From Candidatus Peribacteria bacterium (GTDB taxonomy: Bacteria > Patescibacteriota > Gracilibacteria > BD1-5 > UBA6164): a stretch of 64,000 nt of DNA. A program made the position numbers and the translations under genes. Of this stretch, positions 52,906 through 62,217 are shown piece by piece (within the stretch, counting starts at the first letter, position 1; each line of letters starts with the position of its first letter). Where the stretch lies: positions 1,178,001-1,242,000 of the forward strand of contig CP060226.1 of the NCBI GenBank assembly GCA_023898505.1, written 5' to 3'. The notes beneath the pieces were generated by a model. That model did no database searches. It had not been told where the DNA came from and worked only from the letters and a program-made list of their open reading frames with translations.

Positions 52906-54219
52906 ATGGTCGCAAAGGATTCGACATGAACCGCAATTGATACAGAAGAGCTTCGTGAGAGTATTCTTGCGAAAGAAGAGAAGAAAGATTATAACTCTGA
53001 GAAGTTTAAAAAAATCGAAGATAAGGTGATTGAAAGTTTGTCTCATCAAAGTACAGATGAGGCACTTCTTGCTGTGACCGAAGGAGCGATGGTAGTAGGG
53101 AGTTCAGATGTCCACTATGAGTATTTTGAAACCTATATTATCGTTCGTTTTAGGATTGATGGGATTCTAGTAGATATCTTTAAACTCGATAAACGCCAAT
53201 ATAAGCTTATCTTGGAGCGCCTCAAGTACTCTGCAAATTTGAAACTAAATATCACAAATATTCCTCAAGATGGGAAATATACGCTCGTGATTCAAGAAAA
53301 AAAGATAGATGTCAGAGTTTCTACTCTCCCGTCAAAGTATGGAGAAAATGTCGTGTGTCGTATCCTGGATGGATCAAAAAATATCGTAAATTTTGAAGAT
53401 CTTGGTTTTTTCTGGACCGGGAAAAGGATGATAGATAAAGCTATGGAAAAAAAGAGTGGGATGATTCTCGTAACGGGACCAACAGGTTCATGAAAGACTA
53501 CGTCACTCTATACCATGCTTGCAAAGCTCAATACTCGTGATAAAAAAGTGATTACGCTTGAGGATCCGATAGAGTACGAACTGGAAGGAATTGTCCAAGC
53601 AGAAGTCGATGAAAAAACGGGATTTACCTTTGAGACTGGACTTAAAGCCCTTTTGAGACAAGATCCAGATGTGATTATGGTGGGGGAAATTCGTGGTCCT
53701 GAAACGCTCAATACTGCTACGGCAGCTTCTCTTACGGGGCACTTAGTGCTTTCTACTCTTCACACGAAGAGTGCAGCAGAAACACTGGATAGGATTATCA
53801 ATATGGGACTTCGTCCATATGTCCTTGCTTCTGCGCTAGATGTGATCGTTGCCCAGCGTCTTGTGAGAAAAATCTGTCCACACTGTAAAGTAGAAAAAGA
53901 AAAGACTCCTCAGGAAGTACAGATGATTAAAACTATGATGGAAGAAATAGGGATGAAATGATTGCCGGCAAATCTTTTGAAGCTGTATGAGTGAAAGGGT
54001 TGTGATATCTGTAATCATAGTGGCTACAAGGGAAGAATCGGTATCTTTGAGATTATTGCTCTCACCGAACCACTCAGAAACCTGATTCGTGATGGAGCAA
54101 CAACGGAGCAGATTATCAAGGAAGCCAGAAATGGAGACTTGATTACCATGAAAGAAGACGGCGTACTCAAGGCGATTAAAGGATATACGACGATAGAGGA
54201 AATACTGAGAGTAGTGTAG
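52906..54219 (+). CDS. Type IV pilus / type II secretion ATPase (GspE/PilB-like)
   Basis: A 437-residue hexameric ATPase. The N-terminal domain is followed by Walker A GPTGSGKTTSLY, where the G before K is encoded by TGA at 53491. The Asp box (VITLEDPIEYELEG), Walker B (IMVGEIRGPETL), His box (STLHTKSAAETLDRI) and a Cys4 zinc site (CPHC...CDICNHSG) follow. TGA codons at 52927, 53959 and 53992 are also Gly. It probably powers pilus extension or secretion in the inner membrane; a pilin-like gene is at 4831. It is shorter than canonical PilB (about 560 aa). Confidence 0.94.
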
Positions 54220-54238
54220 GGATTATAAATTCAAGTAC

Positions 54239-54271
54239 AAGAGGAATACTATAGTAATATTCCTCTTTTTT
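54239..54271 (+). terminator. Rho-independent terminator
   Basis: AAGAGGAATA/TATTCCTCTTTTTT stem-loop 20 bases after the ATPase stop codon. Confidence 0.85.
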
Positions 54272-54330
54272 GACATTATTATAATATATGTATACTGTAA
54301 ATCAATATTAACAGAATCTTAATTTTTTGT

Positions 54331-55701
54331 ATGTCTTCACCTGCTCAACAATTATCTACACCTCCTCAGTGAGTACAACAATGACACCCTTGAACCATTC
54401 ATCTTTTAGAAAGGGTGATTATGTCAAGGGTACAGTGTTCGGCTGCAGATATAATTACGGCGGAAGCCTTTCTTCGCAGGACAGGGGAGTTATGAGGTAG
54501 TGAAATTGATGTTTCGGAAGTCGTGAATAATGTTTGTAGGGTAGTATCTTTAGTTGCGCGTATATATACATACAAGATCGATACAGATTTTACTATTGCA
54601 GGGCTATGTGAGCATATTTCAAAAAGTGAAGAAGTTTCAATAACTCAGCTTCAAGTTGCAGTTCAAGTACTTGCTGTTTTAAATTTACGAACGCCTGAAG
54701 ATGTATTGAAGAGTATTATTATAGATATGCAAGATGAAGATTTAAAGGGGCAAATAAGTGCTGAGTGGATGAGGGAGGTCAATTTATACATTCCACCAAA
54801 CGAAAGATGGGGGGATGCTTTTGATAGATGGCAAGATGTTGAGCTTGCCGTAAGTTATGTTCTTGAGGTGCTTTCTAGTAAGGCTGCTAGCGTTCCAGAT
54901 ATGCATGGTTTTGTGGAGAGAAAGGATGTAAATATTGATTCGCTTTTTGCCTTCTTCCATAGCTTATGAACAATTGTTAGGCAAAAACTATGAGTGGAAG
55001 AGTGAGTGTATGCCGATCAGATTAGTCGTATCATTGATACTGCGATTTCTAATTTATGTACCTCTGTTTTACCATTCTTACACGATCTATCAGAAACTTC
55101 TGAAATAGATGATTTAACGGGTTTACATAATAGACGTTATTATGAGAAAGAATTGGCTCGACAGGTATGAGAGATGTTTCGTGTAGAGAAAAGTTTTACT
55201 ATTGTTTTTCTTGATCTTGATGGATTCAAGGATGTAAATGATACGTATGGACATGGAGTGGGAGATGAGGTATTAAAGTGGATTGCTCAAAAACTGAAAG
55301 AGTACTTTCCAAGGTCTACTGATACGATTACTCGCTGGGGAGGTGATGAGTTTGCGATGATATTGGGTATGGTAGATATGTCTCAGATACCAGTGATTGC
55401 ATATAAACTTGAGGAATTTCTTCGAGAGATTTCCGATATAATAGATATATCTCAGATTGCACATGATTATGAGGGGATAGTTTCTATTTGAGCAAGTATT
55501 GGTATGCATACGGTTTCTCATGAGGATTTATTAGATGAATCTTGAAAAAGAGAAACCAACGACAAGGTTATTGCAAAAATAAACGATAGAGTGGATGCTC
55601 AAATGTATCAGGTAAAAGAGGATGGAAAATGAAGGGTCTCGCATACTGGGTATGAAGCAGATGTCCTTTCGAAGGCGGTTAAAGTTATAAGAGACAGGTA
55701 A
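54331..55701 (+). CDS. GGDEF-domain diguanylate cyclase
   Basis: A 456-residue protein with an N-terminal helical region of unknown fold and a C-terminal GGDEF domain. The entry motif DDLTGLHNRRYYEKEL, IVFLDLDGFKDVNDTYGHGVGDEVL and catalytic RWGGDEFAM are intact, so it should make c-di-GMP from GTP. No membrane segment is visible. TGA codons (about ten) are read as Gly. No I-site RxxD is obvious just ahead of GGDEF. The EAL protein at 22127 would be the opposing enzyme. Confidence 0.92.
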
Positions 55702-55787
55702 GTAAGGGGAAGATTTGAGACAATTATTTTGATAATTTTCTCCCATCATTACACTGTGTACATAATTAATTCTCAGAATAAAAAATC

Positions 55788-56357
55788 ATGTTCTCAGGCA
55801 TCATCGAATCAACCGCAAAAATCCTCCAGATTACTGATGGTCGTTTTACTGTGGAAAATGTATTTGAAGAACCACTGCAAGTAGGCCAAAGTATCGCGCA
55901 CGATGGAGCATGTATGACGATAGAGTCATGGAACCAAGAAAGTTATACCTTTTTTGCGATGGCAGAATCGATGAGACGTACAAATTTTGGTGCAAAACAA
56001 GTGGGAGATAGGTGTAATGTCGAACGATGTGTAAAAGTAGGAGATAGGATTGACGGACACTTTGTTACGGGGCATATCGATACTACGGGGACACTAGAAA
56101 ATATCGAAAATATCGCAGACGGATCAAAGATCTATACGATAAGGTTTCCAGGAGAATATACAAAGTATCTTGTATCTAAAGGAAGTATCAGTATAAATGG
56201 TGTGAGTTTGACGGTTATGAGCCCAAGTCTAGGAAGTCTACAAGTATCACTCATACCACTTACTCAGGAGATGACAAATTTGTGATCCCTACAACCTTGA
56301 GCTATCGTAAACTTAGAGTTTGATATTTTGGGAAAATACGCGCTCAATAGAGAATAA
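55788..56357 (+). CDS. ribE: Riboflavin synthase (alpha subunit)
   Basis: A 189-residue protein with the two lumazine-binding repeats: MFSGIIESTAKI, DGACMTIESW, RCNVERCVKVGDRIDGHFVTGHID, SISINGVSLTV. It dismutates 6,7-dimethyl-8-ribityllumazine to riboflavin. TGA codons at 56283 and 56298 near the C-terminus are read as Gly (NL-G-SLQP-G-AIVNLEFDILGKY), and NLEFDxxGKY is the family's normal ending. The standard code would cut off 24 residues. It heads the riboflavin/FAD group. Confidence 0.95.
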
Positions 56358-56440
56358 AGAGGAAAGGAGAAAGATTAAAGAGAAAAGATTAAAGATGAAA
56401 GGAAGTACTGATGTATGAGGAGATGGATTATGATTCTTAT

Positions 56441-56477
56441 GTCATTCTGAGCGGAATGTAATGGAGTCGAAGAATCT
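56441..56477. repeat. Dispersed intergenic repeat (TCATTCTGAGCGGAATG type)
   Basis: CATTCTGAGCGGAATG followed by TGGAGTCGAAGAATCT, a common dispersed hairpin type. It lies in the 210-base gap between ribE and ribH; I see no gene or riboswitch (FMN element) there. Confidence 0.55.
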
Positions 56478-56567
56478 TTTTAAATGAGTGTGTAATATTT
56501 GATAAATCTTTTAATGCCAGAGTGCTACGACTATATAATTTCTAATCTTTAACTTCTCATTTCTATT

Positions 56568-57029
56568 ATGTCAGATTATATTGGAGGACTAAAAGATATT
56601 TCGTCGATTCCCAAGGGTGCAAAGATTGCATTTGTGAGTTCAGAGTTTAATCGTCCGTTTGTAGCAGAACAAGAGAGGATTACGAAGGAATTTCTAGAGA
56701 AACGTGGGTTTCAGGTGTCTAATACTTACTCGGTACCTGGGGCTCTGGAGATCCCAGCGATGCTCAAGCGAGTACTCGAAAAAGAGCACTATGATTTAGT
56801 GTATTGTTTTGGCGTGGTAATACGTGGAGCAACGACGCATTATGAAATCGTGAGTGAAAATGCTGCTCGTCTTATTATGGATATAACATTAGAGTATTCC
56901 AAAACAGCAATCATTCTTGGTATTTTGACCTGTGAAAATGAAGAACAGGTACAAGCCCGTTTAACTGATGGTTTTGCTATTTCTGGATTAAATTTACTTG
57001 CAGAAATACATGCGAAATGATTACAATAA
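56568..57029 (+). CDS. ribH: 6,7-dimethyl-8-ribityllumazine synthase
   Basis: A 153-residue lumazine synthase. IAFVSSEFNRPFVAEQE, VPGALEIPAML, CFGVVIRGATTHYEIVSENAARLI and ILTCENEEQVQAR match the family, with the GATTHYE phosphate-binding motif and the catalytic His. A TGA at 57018 is Gly in the C-terminus (AK-G-LQ). This TGA overlaps the ATG (57017) of the next gene, so the two genes overlap by 13 bases. It forms lumazine shells and supplies the riboflavin synthase. Confidence 0.95.
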
Positions 57030-57751
57030 TTGAATGAATTGTCGTTAAGGGGGAGAAAATCTCGAGAAATATTGGCTATAGAACGGCTAATATCGAACTG
57101 CAAGATACATCTATAGAAGATGGGGTATATAAAGTAAATATTCTCTATGATGGTAGAGTCTACCATGGAGTCTGATCTTGTTCCCATAAAAAAGAGCAAT
57201 TTGAAACACATATCTTTGACTTCAATAAAAAGATATATGGAGAGAGGATAGAGGTGGTGATTTTGAAGAAAGTTCGTGATAATATGAAGTTTGATGACCG
57301 AGATGCAGTAAAAAAACAGATTGCAAAGGATATCAAAAAAGCAAAGCAAGATCTCTTAGTGGTCGTAACTTTTGGTACCTTTGATGGGGTACATCCAGGA
57401 CACGAGTATTATCTTTCTGAGGCAAAAAAGTATGGAGATCGTTTGATTACGATTATCGGGACTGATAAAAATGTAGCAAAAATCAAGGGCAGACCACCAA
57501 AGAAATCACAATTTGAGCGTATGAGTAAAGTTTTACAGCTCGGACTTTCTGATGGGGTGATTATCGGGGATGAAGAAGATCCGTTTAAATTTATCGGCTT
57601 TTATCAGCCTTGGGTTATTGCTCTTGGGTATGATCAGGCGGGATTTGCTGAGCATCTTGAGGAATACTTAGAGCATCAAAAACTTGATACACAAATACTT
57701 CGTATTGAGCCCTATAAGCCAGAGAAGTATAAGAGTTCGCTTATCAATTAA
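57017..57751 (+). CDS. Riboflavin kinase fused to RibL-type FAD synthetase-like cytidylyltransferase
   Basis: A 244-residue fusion. Residues 1-115 are a riboflavin kinase: GIVVKGEKISRNIGYRTANI, GVYKVNILYDGRVYHGV, ETHIFDFNKKIYGERIEVVI and VRDNMKFDD. Residues 118-244 are a TagD/RibL-type nucleotidyltransferase: VTFGTFDGVHPGHEYYL (HxGH), IIGTDKNVAKIKGRPP, ERMSKVLQLGLSDGVIIGDE. In bacterial RibF the order is the reverse (nucleotidyltransferase first) and of another subfamily. Here the adenylyltransferase resembles the archaeal RibL lineage. TGA at 57035 and 57173 is Gly. Its start overlaps ribH. Confidence 0.88.
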
Positions 57752-57765
57752 AAATCGTCGGTTTT

Positions 57766-57795
57766 TTGCAGTATTATGCGTATATATGCTATACT
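57766..57795 (+). promoter_or_regulatory. Predicted sigma-70 promoter for the OLD-like gene
   Basis: TTGCAG at 57766-57771 and TATACT at 57790-57795 with an 18-base spacer, 24 bases ahead of the ATG at 57820. The -10 is near consensus and the -35 imperfect. Confidence 0.6.
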
Positions 57796-57819
57796 TGTTC
57801 TGTAGTATAGCTTTTTTAT

Positions 57820-59382
57820 ATGCCGATGTTCCAATTTCGAAAAATACATATCGAAAACTTTAGAACGATTGAATCTGAAGAGATTCTTTTTGGTGAAAAT
57901 AAAACCGTATTTGTAGGGAAAAACGATGCTGGGAAATCCAACATCTTAAAGGCGATTCGTATGCTCTTTCATCAAGAAAATAAAAAGATTAAAAAGAGCT
58001 ATTTTCGTGATCCGGCAAAAGAGATATGTGTGCGTGGAGAAGTGATGTATAATGAAAAGATCTATGAATTTACGTGTAGAGCATCACTCCATCGTGAGAA
58101 GGTCGAGTTCTCATATGATCCAATGGATGATGAGACCATGTCTGTTTTTCAAAATATCAATCTCATCTATATTCCTTCGAATCGTAAACTCGATACTAAG
58201 GATCCAGATAATGGATACAATAAGCTCATAAATTTGATTCTTGAAAATAAAGAAAATAGAGAATTTTATGATCCAGTATCCGTACAACAGGAGGGCTTTG
58301 ATGATATTGCCAATAAGGATGATACTGAGAAGACAATGTTTATTATTTCTCTTTTGAAGTTGTATCTCTACTCTATTCGTGGAGCGAATCAAAAGCGATG
58401 TAATATCTTTTTGATTGATCAACCTGAAAATTTCCTCCATCCACATGGGACAAAACTTATTGATCGTTTGTTACAACAGATTTCAGAGTTATCTCACGCG
58501 CAGATTTTGTACTCTACACATTCTTCGGAGCTTGTTTCCAATTTTAAAAAAGGGAAGTATGAATTGCAAGATATCGTCTTTGTACGACGTATCGATGGAG
58601 TGACAAAAATTAAGCGTATAGAAAATAAATATGGGAGGTATAATAAAATTATGATTAGTCTGATTTTTAAGAATGGTTCTGTATTTTTCTCTGATGCTGT
58701 GATTTTGGTTGAGGGTGAAACAGAAAAGATTTCTATCCCAAATATCTATGAAAACTGGGATTGGAGAACAGAGATAAAACAGGGTGAGGACTGAGAAAAT
58801 ACAGTCGAACGTCAAAATGCCTTTGATCTTGATCTCAATAATATCAGCGTAATTGATGTTGGTGGGAAATGAGCTCTCGGGGATTGGTATGGATTTGCTT
58901 CCGAGATTTTCTGAAGAAATAATGTGTTTGCGATGATAGACCGTGATCCCAACTATGATATCGATCAACTGATGATAGAAAAATCTATCAGAGATGTGTA
59001 TGGTGTCGAGGTACATCATGAGAAACACTATCGCCAGTATCACTGGATTGTGCTCGATGGAGAGTTTGAGCACTATTATAAGCTCGATGCGATTCGTGAG
59101 TACTTAGCAAAAATCGTGATTTATCGTGCGAAGCAATTTGGCGATGCTTTTGATCCCGCAAAACTCGAAGAGAGCTTGCATTCGCTTGATAAAAAAGTGC
59201 AGAAACTCAGTCACGGGAAAAAGATTTCTGTCGACTATGAAAAGTTGTTTAATCGTTATTTTAGTCACTATGGAAAACCAACGATTGCCTTTAATCTTTC
59301 GATTTGGCTGAGTCAACATCGAGGTTATAAACCAGGGATGATAGATATCCTGCGAGGGATTGTAGAGGAGTTGCAGAAATAA
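57820..59382 (+). CDS. OLD-family ATP-dependent nuclease
   Basis: A 520-residue protein with an ABC-type ATPase head: IHIENFRTIESEEILFGENK, Walker A VGKNDAGKSN, then LIDQPENFLHPHG (Walker B) and YSTHSSELVSNF (His switch). A C-terminal Toprim domain follows (ILVEGETEKISIP; VIDVGGKGALG; FAMIDRDPNYDID), acting as Mg-dependent nuclease. TGA codons after residue 325 (58792, 58870, 58915) are Gly; the standard code would remove the nuclease. OLD proteins act in DNA repair or phage defence. No UvrD-like partner (Gabija type) is adjacent. Confidence 0.9.
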
Positions 59383-59383
59383 A

Positions 59384-59424
59384 AAACAATCGGATGTTCA
59401 ATTTGAATATCCGATTGTTTTTTA
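59384..59424 (+). terminator. Rho-independent terminator
   Basis: ACAATCGGAT/ATCCGATTGT stem with TTTTTT after the OLD-like gene, and close to the tRNA-Arg gene on the other strand. Confidence 0.85.
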
Positions 59425-59436
59425 TGGTGATGATTA

Positions 59437-59514
59437 TGGTACGCCCGGCAGGACTCGAACCCACGCAAAACCCAGGTCCGCGGCCTGGTGCTCTTCCAAC
59501 TGAGCTACGGGCGC
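59437..59514 (-). tRNA. tRNA-Arg (GCG)
   Basis: Minus-strand cloverleaf with acceptor GCGCCCG/CGGGCGT, D arm GCTC...GAGC, anticodon stem CCAGG/CCTGG and 7-base loop CCGCGGA (anticodon GCG). The T arm is GTGGGTTCGAGTCCTGC and CCA is encoded. Position 33 is C rather than the near-universal U. The anticodon assignment depends on that loop register. Confidence 0.85.
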
Positions 59515-59572
59515 TTAAAAAGCGCCACTAGTATAGGGGGAAGTTAGAAAACTGCAAATTTTTTACAGAGGA

Positions 59573-59983
59573 TTATTTCTTTTTTGCAAGTGCATCTCTA
59601 ATCTCTTCAAGAACCACAAGCTCAGCAGCTTTTGCGGGCTTTTTTTCTTCTTCTTTGTTAGCGAGGGTATTGATGGCTTTTATCGCCACAAAGAGGATAA
59701 ATCCAAGGATGAGAAATGAGATGAAATCATTTATAAAAAGCCCGTACTTTATAGCGGGAGCTCATGCAGTATCCAGTTCTTGGAGTGATTGGTAGGTAGT
59801 TCCATCTAGGCTCAGAAAAAGTTGAGAAAAGTCTACCCCTCCAGTTATTTTTCCGATAGGAGGCATCACGATATTGGTAACAAATGACTTTACCACGGTA
59901 GCAAATGCTGCCCCAAAGATAAACCCGACTGCCATATCGACAGCATTTCCTTTGATAAGGAATTTTTTAAATTCTTGAAACAT
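59573..59983 (-). CDS. mscL: Large-conductance mechanosensitive channel
   Basis: A 136-residue MscL: MFQEFKKFLIKGNAVDMAVG, FIFGAAFATVVKSFVTNIVMPPIG, then FINDFISFLILGFILFVAIKA and a charged C-terminal helix (ELVVLEEIRDALAKKK). TGA at 59762 becomes Gly in the loop between the membrane helices (DTA-G-APAIKYG). The pentamer opens under hypo-osmotic shock. The normal length indicates the TGA is sense. Confidence 0.94.
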
Positions 59984-60102
59984 AGAGGTATGATAAAAAG
60001 ATAAACAAGAATCATCCTAGCAGAAATGCTAAAATTTACAATTTTTTTGAATTTTCTTCAAAACATCTATAATGCGTTATATTTGTACCCTAAGTATCAT
60101 AT

Positions 60103-60279
60103 ATGGTCGTAGTAGACGTAGAAATGCCTGAAACAGTGAGAAAAAATATTGGTACTTCCCAAAGGATGACTTATAAAGATATTATTAGATATTATGAAAA
60201 TTCATTTGAGTATGAGTATGTTGGGAAAAAGGCTTGAGATTTTAAGGATGAACTTTTAAAAGAACTACTTCATGACTAA
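60103..60279 (+). CDS. Antitoxin of a RelE-type toxin-antitoxin pair
   Basis: A 58-residue acidic protein (MVVVDVEMPETVRKNIGTSQ) ending LLKELLHD. It has an N-terminal DNA-binding-like beta strand and C-terminal helices, typical of small antitoxins. One TGA is Gly (KK-A-G-DFKDE). It overlaps the toxin gene by 8 bases, the usual coupled arrangement. The assignment rests mainly on the toxin partner and its size. Confidence 0.72.
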
Positions 60280-60511
60280 GAAATATCTGAAGCGTCTTAA
60301 GAAAATGCCTCAAGATTTTCAGTATCTATTTATTGATACCATTGATAAAATAGAAAAGTGAAACCTATCAGATTTAGATATTACATCCCTTACTTGAAAG
60401 AAAAACTGGTATAGATGTAGACTCGGAAAATTTCGAATAGTTTTTTATAAAAACGATATTGATGATTATATCATTGAAGAGATAGGAAGCAGATGAGATA
60501 TCTATAAATAA
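60272..60511 (+). CDS. RelE/ParE-superfamily toxin
   Basis: A 79-residue basic protein starting MTKKYLKRLKKMPQDFQYLF. The core RelE pattern is present: YRCRLGKFRIVFYK, then IIEEIGSRGDIYK. Toxins of this group cleave mRNA at the ribosome or poison gyrase. Three TGA codons are Gly, the last being the G of GSR-G-DIYK, so a standard-code host would make a truncated protein. Overlap with the antitoxin gene supports a TA operon. recJ begins 4 bases later. Confidence 0.82.
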
Positions 60512-60515
60512 CACT

Positions 60516-62165
60516 ATGCCACAAGTAACTAGTATTCAAGGAAATAGTATTCGCTATGATGAAAGTACGCTTGAGAAAAGTATTCAAGCGGTTCTGTTGG
60601 AGCGTATTGATGCCAGTGAACTTGAGGAAAAAGGAATCGCAGATCTCTATGATCCCTATCTCCTCACGGGGATGCACGAAGCGGTTGACCGTATCAAACA
60701 AGCAAAAGAACAGGGAGAAAAAATTATGATCTTTGGGGACTATGATGTCGATGGAGTTACGAGTACTTCTATCCTGATGCACTTTTTCAAAACAGTAGGG
60801 ATACCGGCGAGTTATCGTCTGCCACACCGAGTACATGATGGTTATGGTTTAAAAAAATATTTTATTGATGAGATTGCAGATCTGGGGGTAACATTGATTA
60901 TCACGGTGGATTGTGGGACGAGAGATATTGAGGTTATCCAGTATGCAAAATCAAAAGGAGTTGACGTCATTGTGACCGATCATCATGCGGTTCCAGAGAT
61001 AATCCCTACCGAAGCCGTAGCAATTATCAATCCAAAGCGTGAGGACTGTCACTATCCTTCTAAAAATCTCGCGGGAGCGGGAGTCGCCTTTAAATTGATG
61101 TCTGCACTGGCAAAAGAGATGCTTCCAGCAGACAAGTATTTGGAATACATCGGAGAGTCGATTGATATCGCGGCGATTGGGACGGTAGCTGATTGTATGA
61201 GCCTCACTGGAGAAAATAGAATCATCGTAACGGAAGGACTCAAACAACTCAAGCGTACTCGTAGTCGTGGTATCCGTGCCCTCATCGAAGACAAGATTCA
61301 TGAAGATCTGGATAGTGATGTCTTTGGGTTTGTCATTGGTCCTCGCCTCAATGCTGCGGGGAGGATGGATACTCCCTACAAGGCCGTGAATCTCATCCTC
61401 AATAACTCCGAAACACTTGAAGAAACGCTTCGAGACATTGAAGAGCTCAATGAAAAAAGAAAGATGATGACGAAACAGTTTGTAGAACAAGCCCTTGAGT
61501 CGGTGAGCCGAGAAGATAATATCCTCTTTTATGAAAGTGCTGAGATAGAGCATGGGATTATTGGGATTGTTGCGGGGAGACTTACAGAACAGTTTTATCG
61601 TCCGGCGATTGTCCTCATCGATGATGGAGAGAAACTCGTAGCGAGTTGCCGTAGTCCAGAGTTTTTCTCTATTGTCGAGCTACTCGAAAAGCATCGCGAT
61701 TTTTTCGTGGCATTTTGAGGGCACAAGCAGGCAGCAGGGTTTACGATCGAGAAGTCGAAATTTGTAGAGTTTAAGCAAAAAGTATTGGAGGAAGTAAATG
61801 CACTTGATTTTTCCATGCATCAAAAAGAGATACAGGTTGATAAGCTGGTGAAACTGGAGGAGCTCGGGTTTGGATTTCTGCATCAGATGAATGCATTTAA
61901 GCCCTTTGGTTTGGGAAATGCAAAACCTGTGCTGATGGTACAGGATTTAGAGTACACAAAGTTTTCGTTTCTTGGTCAGGGCAGAGATCATATCCGCTTT
62001 GATACAGTGCATGGATTCAAAATTTTTGGCTTTAATATGGGGCAATACTATGAGGAAATTAAACAGGCAAAAAAAATTGATTTGATCTTTGATGTGAGTG
62101 AGGATAGTTGGCAGGGGAGGAGAAATTTGATGTTGAAAGTGGTGGATGTAATAGTTGGAGATTAG
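60516..62165 (+). CDS. recJ: Single-stranded-DNA exonuclease RecJ
   Basis: A 549-residue DHH-family 5'-3' exonuclease. Motifs are MIFGDYDVDGVTSTSILM (DxD), VTVDCGTRDIEV, IVTDHHAVPEI (DHH), NPKREDC, NLAGAGVAFKL, FVIGPRLNAAGRM and the DHHA1 GGHKQAAGF. The TGA at 61716 is the first glycine of FGGHKQAAGF. The C-terminal OB-like domain is shorter than in E. coli RecJ. It acts in recombination and mismatch repair. Confidence 0.95.
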
Positions 62166-62217
62166 AAATCTAAGAAAACAATCTATCTATTTTTATTTTT
62201 TTAACTTTTTATCACCC

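Noticed and set aside
56358..56567. FMN riboswitch between ribE and ribH
   Set aside because: The gap contains a dispersed hairpin repeat and no recognisable FMN-element core; nothing similar is seen upstream of ribE either.
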